A DNA stretch of 64,000 nt from Corynebacterium lactis (GTDB lineage: Bacteria > Actinomycetota > Actinomycetes > Mycobacteriales > Mycobacteriaceae), in NCBI RefSeq assembly GCF_900519355.1, contig NZ_ULHE01000001.1, forward strand, positions 558,001 to 622,000. The letters are read 5' to 3'. Within the stretch, counting starts at the first letter, position 1. Each line of letters begins with the position of its first letter. The position numbers and the translations under genes are program-made. A model generated the notes under the pieces. The model did no database searches and was not told the DNA's origin. It saw only the letters and a program-made list of their open reading frames with translations. Of this stretch, positions 50,608 through 60,655 are shown one piece after another.

Positions 50608-52308
50608 ATGAGCAACTCGCAATCACAGTCCGGCTCCGCAGATGGCGGGGCAGTGAAGGGCGGCACCAAGAAGACGCTGCTCCCGTTCGCCATTTCGCTG
50701 GATGTGGGATCGTCGCTCGCGAACGAGACTGGCTCCTGGCGCACGGAGCGGCCGGTCTATGTGGACCTGCTGCCTCCCTGTAACAAGGCGTGCCCGGCGG
50801 GAGAGAACATTCAGCAGTGGCTCTACCACGCGGAGGAGGGCCACTACGAGGACGCATGGCGTGAGATCATGCGAAACAACCCGCTACCTGCGGTGATGGG
50901 GCGTGTGTGTTACCACACCTGCCAGACGGCATGTAACCGCGCGCAGGTTGACGAGGCCGTGGGTATCAACGCGATTGAGCGCTTCCTCGGCGATAAGGCA
51001 ATCGAGGAGGGGTGGGCCCCGACGGTGGCCTGCGACCCGACGGGTAAAAAGGTCCTGGTCGTGGGCTCGGGGCCATCGGGCCTGTCCGCCGCCTACCACT
51101 TGGCGCTGCTTGGCCACAGCGTGACCGTGCGGGATATGGCGGAAAAGCCGGGCGGCATGATGCGCTACGGTATTCCGTCGTACCGACTCCCTCGCGAGGT
51201 TCTGGACGCGGAGATTGCCCGCATCGCGGCGCTCGGCGTGACCTTTGAGCAGGGCGTTCGCGTCGATGACCTCGAGGCGGCAATGGGCGAGTTCGACGCC
51301 GTTTTCACCGCTGTCGGTGCAGGCTTGGCGAAGAACATTGGTGTGCCTGCGGGTGAGGCTGCGCACATCATGGATGCGGTCGACGTGCTGGCGAAGGTTG
51401 AGAAGAACGCCGACGCCACCACTGGTGACCAGCCGCTTTTGGGCCGGACCGTTGTCGTCTACGGCGGTGGCAACACGGCGATTGATGCAGCTCGCACGGC
51501 GAAGCGACTCGGAGCCGCGGACTCGGTGATTCTCTACCGCCGAAATCGCGACCAGATGCCGGCGCATGATTCCGAGGTCGTTGAGGCCGAGGAAGAGGGC
51601 ATCACCATGCGGTGGCTGTCGACGGTGAACCATGTCGACGGCGGCACCATCAAGATTGAGAAGATGGAGCTGGACGAAAACGGTTTCCCGCAGCCGACCG
51701 GCGAGTACGAGGACCTGGCCGCGGACTCGTTGGTGATGGCGCTCGGTCAGGAGTCCGACCTGTCGCTGTTCGAGGGCGTCGACCAGATTGAGATTGACCG
51801 TGGCGTGGTCGCGGTGAATAACCAGATGATGACGGGCTTGCCGGGTGTTTTCGCCGGTGGCGACATGGTCCCGAGCGAGAAGAACGTCACGGTTGCTATC
51901 GGGCACGGCAAGAAGGCCGCCCGGTACATTGACGCGTACTTGTCCGGTGCGGAGTACGAGCCGCCAGCCAAGCACGGTGACGCGACGATTGATCGCATGG
52001 AGACCTGGTACTACTCGGACGCGCCGCACAAGGTCCGTGCGAAGCTGGAGGGTGCTCGCCGCGCTTCCACCTTCGACGAGGTTGTGCAGGGCCTGGACGA
52101 GGATTCCGCGCTGTTCGAGGCCCGACGCTGCATGAGCTGTGGTAACTGCTTCGGCTGTGACAACTGCTTCGGCGTGTGCCCCGATAACGCGGTGCTGAAG
52201 CTAGAGCCGGGCAAGTATGAGTTTAAGTACGACTACTGCAAGGGCTGCGGCGTCTGCGCCGAGGAGTGCCCGTGTGGCGCGATTTCGATGGTGCCGGAGG
52301 AGATTTAG
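50608..52308 (+). CDS. GltD-like NAD(P)H:FAD oxidoreductase fused to a 2x[4Fe-4S] ferredoxin domain
   Basis: This 566-residue last gene of the por operon has AGGGAGGA ten bases before the ATG. The N-terminal region (about 50-140) has GltD-type cluster cysteines: CNKACPAGENIQQWL and CYHTCQTACNRAQ. FAD motif VVGSGPSGLSAAYHLALLGH is near 150 and GGMMRYGIPSYRLPREVL follows. The NAD(P) motif VVVYGGGNTAIDAARTAKRL is near 290. The C-terminus is a two-cluster ferredoxin: CMSCGNCFGCDNCFGVCPDN and CKGCGVCAEECPCGA. It stands where a delta (PorD) subunit would be and probably hands electrons from 2-oxoacid oxidation to NAD(P)+, or the reverse. Confidence 0.88.
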   Translation: MSNSQSQSGSADGGAVKGGTKKTLLPFAISLDVGSSLANETGSWRTERPVYVDLLPPCNKACPAGENIQQWLYHAEEGHYEDAWREIMRNNPLPAVMGRVCYHTCQTACNRAQVDEAVGINAIERFLGDKAIEEGWAPTVACDPTGKKVLVVGSGPSGLSAAYHLALLGHSVTVRDMAEKPGGMMRYGIPSYRLPREVLDAEIARIAALGVTFEQGVRVDDLEAAMGEFDAVFTAVGAGLAKNIGVPAGEAAHIMDAVDVLAKVEKNADATTGDQPLLGRTVVVYGGGNTAIDAARTAKRLGAADSVILYRRNRDQMPAHDSEVVEAEEEGITMRWLSTVNHVDGGTIKIEKMELDENGFPQPTGEYEDLAADSLVMALGQESDLSLFEGVDQIEIDRGVVAVNNQMMTGLPGVFAGGDMVPSEKNVTVAIGHGKKAARYIDAYLSGAEYEPPAKHGDATIDRMETWYYSDAPHKVRAKLEGARRASTFDEVVQGLDEDSALFEARRCMSCGNCFGCDNCFGVCPDNAVLKLEPGKYEFKYDYCKGCGVCAEECPCGAISMVPEEI

Positions 52309-52415
52309 CGGCGTCGGGTGACTTCGGGGTCATTGGAGTAGACCTCGGCACTCCGCTTTCGGGGTGAGGCGCGGGTTGGTTTTTCGAGTAACCCCACTGC
52401 GAATCAATCGGGAAC

Positions 52416-52459
52416 GGCCGGGGACTTCGTGAGACTTGGAGCTCGCGCGGTCCCCGGCC
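52416..52459. terminator. Bidirectional hairpin between por operon and PPE-like gene
   Basis: GGCCGGGGAC (52416-52425) and GTCCCCGGCC (52450-52459) are perfect 10-bp complements with a 24-nt loop. They lie about 110 bp after the por operon and 30 bp after the end of the convergent gene. The strong GC stem and position suggest a shared terminator, though T-runs are poor. Confidence 0.55.
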
Positions 52460-52488
52460 CTTGTCGAGAAAAGGTGCTTGTGTCGTGC

Positions 52489-54276
52489 TTAACTGCGTAC
52501 GTTTTCGCCGATGACGGCGGGAACTGTAGCGGGTGCATCACCGAAGAGTTCCCGCTGGTATTCGTTTTGCTCGAAGGCTGATGCGTCGTTGTCCTTGATG
52601 TTTGCGACATTTGTTACGCGCCGTTTCGATGCTTCTCCCAGCTTCTGACCGTTGCTGCCTCGGCTGGCGAAGGCTTCAGCCAGGTTGCTCTTATTCCTGG
52701 TCGCAGCGGTGTGGTGATGAGAGGTGACTGGAGCAGCATGGGGGTTGCCTAGCGCGCCGGGTGTACCGGGTGTGCCGGTTGCTCCAAAAGAACCACGTCC
52801 GAAGGCGCTCGAGCTGCCTGGCGCGAAATTGCCTCGGGCGGACCCCGCCATGCCTGCCTGTCCAGGAGCACCTAGCGCGCCCGGGGCCGCAAATTGGCCG
52901 GGGGCACCAAACGCGCTGAATCGTTGTTGCGCGTTATTCGCATTTCCGACTCTCTGTGTACTTTGCATTGGACCGTGAGAAAAGTGCCCGCTCGACGGGC
53001 CCGACAGCGCGGTGCGCTGGAGTGCGGTGCGCTGGGGCGCAGTAACACCACCGCCGAGGCCGTGGCCACGGGAAGCAGGAGATGTGTTGGAGCCTGTCTT
53101 TCCCGCGGAAGTTGGCATCTGTGCAGCTGCGCCGGGATAGGCTGTTCCTGCTCCGGCGCCATTTTGGCTAGTGGGCTGCAAAGAACTGGGAACCGTGGAG
53201 CCGGTTGCTGGGGCAGATTGAGCGGCGGATGGGCTCGTGTTGAAATTCGTGGCCGGGGAATCTGGCATGGCTGACGACGCTGTCGCGGGAGCGGAGGCTG
53301 TCTGCATTGCCCCGGACATTCCTGAAGGAGTGAGCCCTTCTTGGGTAGCGCCGCTAGTGCCAGAGACATCAATGCCGGTCGATGCCATGGATGTAGATCC
53401 GCCTCCGGCGTCTGCCGAAACAAGGTTCGGGAGTCGGGGGATAGCAGTCTGTAGCTGTGCTGAATATGGTCCCGCAAGGAATGCAGCAATTTCGGCGCGT
53501 TCGAAGGCCTCCTGAGCCCGTGGGTCTGGCAAGGCCTTGGACTCAGCTTCGATGGCCGTCAGCGCGGAGACAGCCATTGCCTTGATAGCGGGGAGGGCCT
53601 GAAGGTGACCCGTAATGACTTGCGAGGAGGCTGCAATCGAGCTGGCACGGGCGGCCAAGCCGTTTAGGGACGCATTAGCAGCGTTGAAAACTTCGCCATG
53701 GTTGGAGGCGAGGAGATTCGATGAAACCGCAGCCAGATCATTCGCCAGCATGTTCATTGCCGCGGAGTAGGAGGACCAGTACGCGATAGCGTCACCGACG
53801 GCGGCGTCATTCGTTGCCGTGAACATGCCGAGAAGCGTTGAGGCGTCGAAGGATGCTTCGGCGGTGACGGCGACGGACGCGAACTCGAGGGACCCCGCCA
53901 CGAAGGGCGGGCGACGATTGAACAAAGCGGTAGGGGAAGACAACGATGCGACGGTTTTCCCCTTTCCGTTTTCTGGATCGAAGTTGCGTAGTACCTGCGA
54001 GACCTCAGACTCGTGGTTGTTCAGGACTCGTTTGAAATCGGCGAGATTGGTCGATGCCCACTTGAGTTGTTCACGAAGAGACTGGCCCACCGAAACGGAA
54101 CTGCCCGTGCTGCCAATGATGGCTCGACTGTGATCGTTGGCGAGTGCCTGCAATGACGGGACGGGTGAGTACGCGGCGAGAGATGGGCGAACAAGCGAGC
54201 TATTTAGTGTTGCCGTTGCTGTTTGGTGAAGCATCTTTTCCGCTGCTTCGATCGAACTTAGTACCGCAGTAAGCAT
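52489..54276 (-). CDS. Large Ala/Ser/Gly/Pro-rich protein, PPE/EspB-like in outline
   Basis: This 595-residue protein has no family I can assign with certainty. Residues 1-250 are predicted helical and resemble the long-helix domains of WXG100/PPE-type secreted proteins (AYWSSYSAAMNMLANDLAAV, then ARASSIAASSQVITGHLQAL). Residues 290-540 are low-complexity, with Ala-Pro-Gly runs such as FGAPGQFAAPGALGAPGQAG and duplicated RTALQRTAL. The C-terminal 60 residues are charged. No signal peptide is seen, so type VII-like export or a scaffolding role is possible. Its TAATG start overlaps the lipoprotein stop, with AAGGGGG ahead, so the two are coupled. Confidence 0.7.
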   Translation of the reverse strand: MLTAVLSSIEAAEKMLHQTATATLNSSLVRPSLAAYSPVPSLQALANDHSRAIIGSTGSSVSVGQSLREQLKWASTNLADFKRVLNNHESEVSQVLRNFDPENGKGKTVASLSSPTALFNRRPPFVAGSLEFASVAVTAEASFDASTLLGMFTATNDAAVGDAIAYWSSYSAAMNMLANDLAAVSSNLLASNHGEVFNAANASLNGLAARASSIAASSQVITGHLQALPAIKAMAVSALTAIEAESKALPDPRAQEAFERAEIAAFLAGPYSAQLQTAIPRLPNLVSADAGGGSTSMASTGIDVSGTSGATQEGLTPSGMSGAMQTASAPATASSAMPDSPATNFNTSPSAAQSAPATGSTVPSSLQPTSQNGAGAGTAYPGAAAQMPTSAGKTGSNTSPASRGHGLGGGVTAPQRTALQRTALSGPSSGHFSHGPMQSTQRVGNANNAQQRFSAFGAPGQFAAPGALGAPGQAGMAGSARGNFAPGSSSAFGRGSFGATGTPGTPGALGNPHAAPVTSHHHTAATRNKSNLAEAFASRGSNGQKLGEASKRRVTNVANIKDNDASAFEQNEYQRELFGDAPATVPAVIGENVRS

Positions 54277-54938
54277 TAATCCCCCTTAATTAGTGCTTCG
54301 AGTAACGATGAAGGAGCGCTACAAAAATCTTCGTGAAATTTGGTTTGAATTCCGCTGGGGACTTCAACCGTAAAACCGAGTCGGCCGCGTTCCGTTTGTA
54401 CCGACGCAAAACATGCCGTCCCAAAATCCGACTCTTGGCGTGACGTTGACCAAGAAAAGCCTGCAACTTCGTGTGTCTTCTCTTCAACGCCAAGTCGAGA
54501 AAAATCATTGCGAGAGAGTTTCTGATGAAGGATGCTGAGCGGCCCCGTGCCATCCGGCCCCAAAACGCAACCGACGTGCCAAGCTCCCCTAATCCGGCCT
54601 TGCTTCTCCGGATCTTCCCTATGCCCAAGCTTCTCCAACTTCGCCATAATCTCCGGATCGTCACACGGATTTGAAAGGACAAAGTCGGGTGCGTTGAAGT
54701 CGTAGTGTCCGTCCGGCCCCAGTCGGGCATCGCCAGCCTGGGCGGGCTCGCGTGGCGGAATGACGCCCAGCGGTAGGCCATTGTCATTGGTCTGATTTGC
54801 TGTTTGACCTGCTGCTTCAACGGACTTAGTCACAGTCGTCGAGGTGTTCGGTTCAGCAGCATTGCCCGCTGTGCACGCCGTCATTGCCAAAGTACTGGCG
54901 ACTGCAATCGCCAAAAGTGTGGATCTTTTCCTATCCAC
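54276..54938 (-). CDS. DUF3558-like lipoprotein
   Basis: This 220-residue lipoprotein starts at GTG, after GGGGAGGGAAA. The signal peptide RKRSTLLAIAVASTLAMTAC has the lipobox cysteine near residue 22. After a Thr/Asn-rich linker, the mature part matches the mycobacterial/corynebacterial DUF3558 pattern. It has FVLSNPCDDPEIMAKLEKLG, then a conserved cysteine in WHVGCVLGPDG and another in FGTACFASVQTERGRLGF, and ends near EDFCSAPSSLLEAL. The function of this family is unknown. It is anchored outside the membrane and translated together with the large PPE-like protein. Confidence 0.75.
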   Translation of the reverse strand: MDRKRSTLLAIAVASTLAMTACTAGNAAEPNTSTTVTKSVEAAGQTANQTNDNGLPLGVIPPREPAQAGDARLGPDGHYDFNAPDFVLSNPCDDPEIMAKLEKLGHREDPEKQGRIRGAWHVGCVLGPDGTGPLSILHQKLSRNDFSRLGVEEKTHEVAGFSWSTSRQESDFGTACFASVQTERGRLGFTVEVPSGIQTKFHEDFCSAPSSLLEALIKGD

Positions 54939-55027
54939 TTTCCCTCCCCAAATTTTTCGGTTTGTGCAGAAGTTATAGCACTCGAGGGTGGATCGTGCGC
55001 GCCGAGAACGAGCGTCGGAAAGCGAGC

Positions 55028-55054
55028 TGTGGATAACTCGCGCCCTGTGGAAAA
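55028..55054. other. Two DnaA-box-like 9-mers
   Basis: TGTGGATAA (55028-55036, the complement of the consensus TTATCCACA) and TGTGGAAAA (55046-55054) lie in the same orientation 18 bp apart. They are in the intergenic region between the lipoprotein gene and thiC. No dnaA, dnaN or AT-rich unwinding element is nearby, so this is not an origin. A DnaA-responsive or titrating site is possible. The rest of the region 54939-55265 holds the thiC promoter and riboswitch. Confidence 0.4.
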
Positions 55055-55149
55055 CCTGTTGCAAGGTGCCGGACGAGGGCGCCACGATCTAGTCGGCGGG
55101 GCGTGTTCGGGGGAGTAGTCCGCATCGTTCGCTAGACTGTTCGTTGCAA

Positions 55150-56975
<1,826 letters not shown>

Positions 56976-56991
56976 CAAGCTGGATCAGGCC

Positions 56992-57027
56992 GTTGGTGCG
57001 GTTGGTGCAGTCGGTACAGTCCGTACA
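56992..57027. repeat. Four degenerate 9-bp tandem repeats after thiC
   Basis: Units are GTTGGTGCG, GTTGGTGCA, GTCGGTACA and GTCCGTACA, in tandem, starting 16 bp after the thiC stop codon. The meaning is unknown. They may be slippage products. Confidence 0.5.
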
Positions 57028-57133
57028 GGCCTAGTGGGAGCTCAGCCTGAGGGGCGCGCGCCGACCGCACCATGAATGGCAATGGCACTATTCTTGATGA
57101 GGTTATGTCCGCTGCCATCAGTTAGAGGGATCG

Positions 57134-58570
57134 TTGAGCAAGCATCGTTTGGTGAAGGAGTCCGGCTGGTCGGCGCTGCTGAAGGCGCCGCAGCATCCAG
57201 ACGCCCACGGCACACCAAGCGCATCGCGTGGGCAGGACGGCACCAACGTGGCCCCTGTCATGAGCTGGCAGCTGATCCTGCTAGCCCTCGTTACCGGCGG
57301 AATTATCTCGTGGATCTGGCAGGGGAGAACCCAGCCGGATGACTGGGCGTCGCTGTGGATCGCCGGGGACCTGGTTGAAAAGGGCCAGGCCGCGCACCTC
57401 TATGACCACCACCCGGAGGATTTCGCCGCAATGGCGGGGCAGCAGTGGCTCGACGCGGCTAGAGAGGTCTCGGCTCCGTTCCCTCACCCGTTCGTGCAAA
57501 ATCCTCTGATTGCCTACATTTTGGCACCGCTGACTGAGTCGATGACGTTCGATACTTCGGTTATGTGGCTGCTTTTCTTTTCGGGCGCGGCCCTGGTCGT
57601 GCTCACCGCGAGCGCCTACAACCTATGGTTCCGGCGCACCCTGCCGTGGGGCATCGCCGCAGCCGCCGTCGCTGCCATCTCGCTGTTGCCCACCACCATC
57701 AATTCTCTGTGGCTGGGGCAGACGACTCCGCTCATCGTCGCCGGAGTTTCCTATGGTCTTGCGGCGTCCCGCTCCCGGCCGTGGCTGGCGGGAATAGTAC
57801 TCGGCATCGTGGCGATGGTGAAGCTGACCCCGATCGTGCTGATTGTTGTGATGCTCTTTTTCGCGCTACGACGGTCCGCTGGACTCTGGGGGGTGGCCAC
57901 CACGGCGGTATTTGCAGTTTCCACCTGGGTATTCGTCGAAAATTCTGTCATCTCGACGTGGTTCGAAAGGCTGAGCGACATCAGCAGCTCGGTTCTGGTC
58001 GGCCCGGTGAACCAGTCGCTGGCGTCGATCATCGCGTCGCAAGATGTGGAACTGAAGTACGCGGTAACCGTGATGATGGACTTCCCTGATCAGGCGAAGT
58101 CCCTGCCGCTAACCCTGGCGACCGTGATGACCGCGCTCGCAGCTGCCGTGGCGTGGTGGAACCGCACGTATCGTTTTGAAATTCTCGTCGTCAGTGGATG
58201 GGGCATCGCCACCGCTTTTTCGGCAATTGTGTGGACGCATTACATGCTGTCGCTGGTCCCATTCGTCGCGGGGTTTATGGCGATGGCAAACTCGCGTTAT
58301 ACCAGGCAGTGGCCCTATGTTGGGATTGCGGCGCTACTGCTTCTGCTCGGTTTCCCGGTGACCAATCCGATTGCGGCCACGCCCTTCACCCCCGGTTTCC
58401 AGTACTCGGGCATCACGTCCCTTATCGGCGCCGGGATTTTCCTCATCCTCGTGGGCGCTTTCCACGCCGCGGGCACTAACCGCGGCAAAAGCGCGGAGCC
58501 TATGCTGCTTTTCGACGGCGTATCGCGCGTCGTAAAGCGTGGCTGGACGGCGGCCAAGGGGAGCGCCTAA
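57134..58570 (+). CDS. GT87-family (DUF2029) membrane glycosyltransferase
   Basis: This 478-residue polyprenyl-phosphate-sugar-dependent glycosyltransferase has 10 or more helices. It is related to mycobacterial PimE and AftC-type mannosyl- and arabinosyltransferases. Conserved points are the acidic pair in the first external loop (TQPDDWASLWIAGDLVEKGQ), HPFVQNPLIAYILAPL, and LWLGQTTPLIVAGVSYGLA near residue 195. KLTPIVLIVVMLFFALRR follows. It probably builds lipoglycans or arabinogalactan. The TTG start has AGAGGGA four or five bases ahead, and the first 45 residues are hydrophilic. Confidence 0.8.
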   Translation: MSKHRLVKESGWSALLKAPQHPDAHGTPSASRGQDGTNVAPVMSWQLILLALVTGGIISWIWQGRTQPDDWASLWIAGDLVEKGQAAHLYDHHPEDFAAMAGQQWLDAAREVSAPFPHPFVQNPLIAYILAPLTESMTFDTSVMWLLFFSGAALVVLTASAYNLWFRRTLPWGIAAAAVAAISLLPTTINSLWLGQTTPLIVAGVSYGLAASRSRPWLAGIVLGIVAMVKLTPIVLIVVMLFFALRRSAGLWGVATTAVFAVSTWVFVENSVISTWFERLSDISSSVLVGPVNQSLASIIASQDVELKYAVTVMMDFPDQAKSLPLTLATVMTALAAAVAWWNRTYRFEILVVSGWGIATAFSAIVWTHYMLSLVPFVAGFMAMANSRYTRQWPYVGIAALLLLLGFPVTNPIAATPFTPGFQYSGITSLIGAGIFLILVGAFHAAGTNRGKSAEPMLLFDGVSRVVKRGWTAAKGSA

Positions 58571-58619
58571 AAGGTGGCGCCGAAGGGCACGGCTGGCTTC
58601 CGGCGCGACCAGTGGAATT

Positions 58620-58817
58620 TTAGCGGCTGAGTGCGGCGACGATGTCGCGCGGGGACATGTCGGAGTGAATTTCGTGGGCGTCTGTGTCGACGTGGTGGCC
58701 GAAGTGGACCGCGTGGGCGTGGGTGGTGTCGTGGGGGACGAACGCTTCGCGCAGGGAGGTGGCGAAGTGCGGGCGGCGGCGGTCGGTCGGACGCGGGAAA
58801 TGAAATTCGAGGCTCAA
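58620..58817 (-). CDS. Small hypothetical protein, His-rich
   Basis: This protein of about 65 residues starts at TTG 58817, with AGAAAGG seven bases upstream. It reads SLEFHFPRPTDRRRPHFATS, then LREAFVPHDTTHAHAVHFGH, and has eight histidines. The composition differs from a random shadow frame, but no family is recognised and no partner is evident. It could be non-coding. Confidence 0.4.
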   Translation of the reverse strand: MSLEFHFPRPTDRRRPHFATSLREAFVPHDTTHAHAVHFGHHVDTDAHEIHSDMSPRDIVAALSR

Positions 58818-59144
58818 GTAGAGGCCTTTCTCTAAAATCTTTGTTTTTGCCTTCCGGTGTGCGGTGAGGCTCAACGTTGGCTTTGCTTCCGTGTTGGTTT
58901 GCTTCCGTTATGACACTTTATGCCCGAATCTCTGTGAAATATAGACAATCGGGCGGAAAGTGATGGAATAAATGCCCGTTCGCAACGTGAAAGGTGAATC
59001 ACATTTTGCGGGAAACCCGCAGTACCTGCGGTGAGGCCTCGCAGACCGATGTGGCGAGGTTGCACGGCGCCGACAGGGCTTCAACAAGGGCGTATGCAGG
59101 TTTATACAATGGGGGAAACCGAGGAAAACGAGGCTTGAGAACAC
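58818..59144. other. Intergenic region with promoter of the M18 peptidase gene
   Basis: This stretch of 327 bp holds no gene I can support. It contains a -10-like TACAAT at 59105-59110 for the peptidase, with start ATG 59145 and a leader of about 28 nt. It also contains a small hairpin GCGGGAAACCCGC near 59009 and two nearby copies of TTGCTTCCGT near 58890-58910. No operator could be assigned. Confidence 0.5.
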
Positions 59145-60506
59145 ATGACTGATCTGCACGATCTGCACGGCGACGACCAGACCCAGGCGCGGACCACGCG
59201 CGCGGTACCCGACAAGGCGAAGGACCACGCGCGCGACCTCATCGAGTTCGTGCAGGCCTCGCCCAGCTCCTTCCACGCGGCCTCCGAGGTCGTAGCGCGG
59301 CTGTCGACGGCCGGCGCCACCGTCGTCGACGAGGCAAGGCAGTGGCCGAGCGCCCCCGGCGCCTACGTCATGCGCCGCGATGGTGCCGCGGTGGCCTGGA
59401 TCGTCCCGGATAATCCGCAGGACATCAGCGGTTTCCGAATCGTGGGATCCCACACGGACTCGCCCGGCTTCAGGGTCAAGCCGAACCCGCGAGCCTCCTC
59501 GGTGGGCTACGCGCAGGTGGCCGTCGAGGTCTACGGTGGCGCGCTGCTTGCAAGCTGGACCGACCGCGAGATCGAGTTCGCCGGCCGGGTCATCGACCGC
59601 GAGGGCCGCGAGCACCTCGCCCGCACTGGCCCGGTAGCCCGCATCCCGCAGCTGGCCATCCACATGAACCGCGGCGTCAACGAGGAGGGCCTGAAGCTCC
59701 ACCGGCAGTACGAGACCACTCCGGTGATCGGCCTGGAAACCTTCGGCGCCGACGTCTTCGACACCATCGCTGCCGCCGCGGGCCTCGAGCGCGATGACAT
59801 CGTCGCCTGGGACCTCATCTCCTGCGACACGCAAGTCCCTCGCACCTTCGGCACCCACGGTGAATTCCTCGCCTGCGCACGCCTGGACAACCTGCTCAGC
59901 GTCCACTCCTCGCTCGTCGCCTTCGAGGCACTCCTCGCCGAGGGCGCCTCCGACCTGCGCACCATCCCCGTCCTGGTCGCCTTCGACCACGAGGAAGTGG
60001 GCTCTGCCACCACGACCGGCGCCGCCGGCCCGCTGCTTTCCGACGTCCTGACCCGCATTGCGGCCGGCCTCGGCGCCGATCTGGAGCGCACACAGCAGCT
60101 CTACCGCGGCTCGGTGTGCCTGTCCGCCGACGGGGCGCACGGCGTCCACCCGAACTACGTCGCGGAGCACGAGCCGGGCCACCGGCCGCAGCTGAACGAG
60201 GGGCCGGTTATCAAGGTCAACGCCAACCAGCGCTACGCGACCACCGCGGCCGGGCAGGCCGAGGTAGTGCGGATTGCGGAGGCCGCGTCGGCACGCGTGG
60301 GGCAGACCATTCCGGTGCAGACCTTCGTGTCGGCCAACCACAAGCCGTGCGGGTCCACCATCGGGCCGATTACGGCGACGAGGCTCGGCATCGACACGGT
60401 GGATATCGGCGCCGCCATGCTGTCGATGCACTCGGCGCGCGAGATGTGCGGCACCGTCGACCCTTGGTGGCTGGCGGAGATTAGCCGCGAGTTCTGGGTT
60501 TCCTAG
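59145..60506 (+). CDS. M18-family aminopeptidase (ApeB-like)
   Basis: This 453-residue dinuclear-zinc aminopeptidase forms large tetrahedral complexes in relatives. Metal and catalytic motifs in order are IVGSHTDSPGFRVKP, SVEVYGGALL-like AVEVYGGALLASWTDREIEF, the aspartate in CARLDNLLSVHSSL, VAFDHEEVGSATTTGA (glutamates), and SMHSAREMCGTVDPW (last histidine). It cleaves N-terminal acidic or neutral residues from peptides. GAGG about 13-15 bases before the ATG is a weak ribosome site. The 3' end coincides with an 18-bp tandem repeat. Confidence 0.92.
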   Translation: MTDLHDLHGDDQTQARTTRAVPDKAKDHARDLIEFVQASPSSFHAASEVVARLSTAGATVVDEARQWPSAPGAYVMRRDGAAVAWIVPDNPQDISGFRIVGSHTDSPGFRVKPNPRASSVGYAQVAVEVYGGALLASWTDREIEFAGRVIDREGREHLARTGPVARIPQLAIHMNRGVNEEGLKLHRQYETTPVIGLETFGADVFDTIAAAAGLERDDIVAWDLISCDTQVPRTFGTHGEFLACARLDNLLSVHSSLVAFEALLAEGASDLRTIPVLVAFDHEEVGSATTTGAAGPLLSDVLTRIAAGLGADLERTQQLYRGSVCLSADGAHGVHPNYVAEHEPGHRPQLNEGPVIKVNANQRYATTAAGQAEVVRIAEAASARVGQTIPVQTFVSANHKPCGSTIGPITATRLGIDTVDIGAAMLSMHSAREMCGTVDPWWLAEISREFWVS

Positions 60507-60529
60507 CGTCTCTGGGTTTCCGAGCGTCG
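60494..60529. repeat. 18-bp tandem duplication across the M18 peptidase stop codon
   Basis: The two units CTGGGTTTCC(T/G)AGCGTC(T/G) differ at two positions. The first unit contains the TAG stop. The second has GAG at the same place. The duplication seems recent and has created or moved the end of the gene. Confidence 0.6.
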
Positions 60530-60617
60530 TTGCCGGTGGCGGAGTCATTATCGGTCCCGGAGCGCTTGCCGGTGGCGGCCCGCCTCGGGAGGCGCGGGCA
60601 AATTCTATCGCCGCACT

Positions 60618-60646
60618 TTGACATGCCAACCCCAGTTTTCTGTAAA
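60618..60646 (+). promoter_or_regulatory. Promoter of the M20 amidohydrolase gene
   Basis: TTGACA (60618-60623), a 17-bp spacer and TGTAAA (60641-60646) form a good housekeeping promoter. The ATG at 60656 lies nine bases after the -10, so the message is nearly or fully leaderless. Confidence 0.65.
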
Positions 60647-60655
60647 GCTAGAGGC

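Noticed and set aside
52740..53250. A CRISPR-like or tandem DNA repeat array
   Set aside because: The repetitiveness is at the protein level (Ala, Pro, Gly codons). There are no regular identical repeats with spacers.
55028..55054. A replication origin
   Set aside because: Only two boxes are present, and there is no dnaA/dnaN neighbourhood or AT-rich unwinding region.
58930..58960. A GlxR (CRP-like) site around TGTGAAATATAGACAA
   Set aside because: Only the left half fits TGTGANNTANNTCACA. The right half is wrong.
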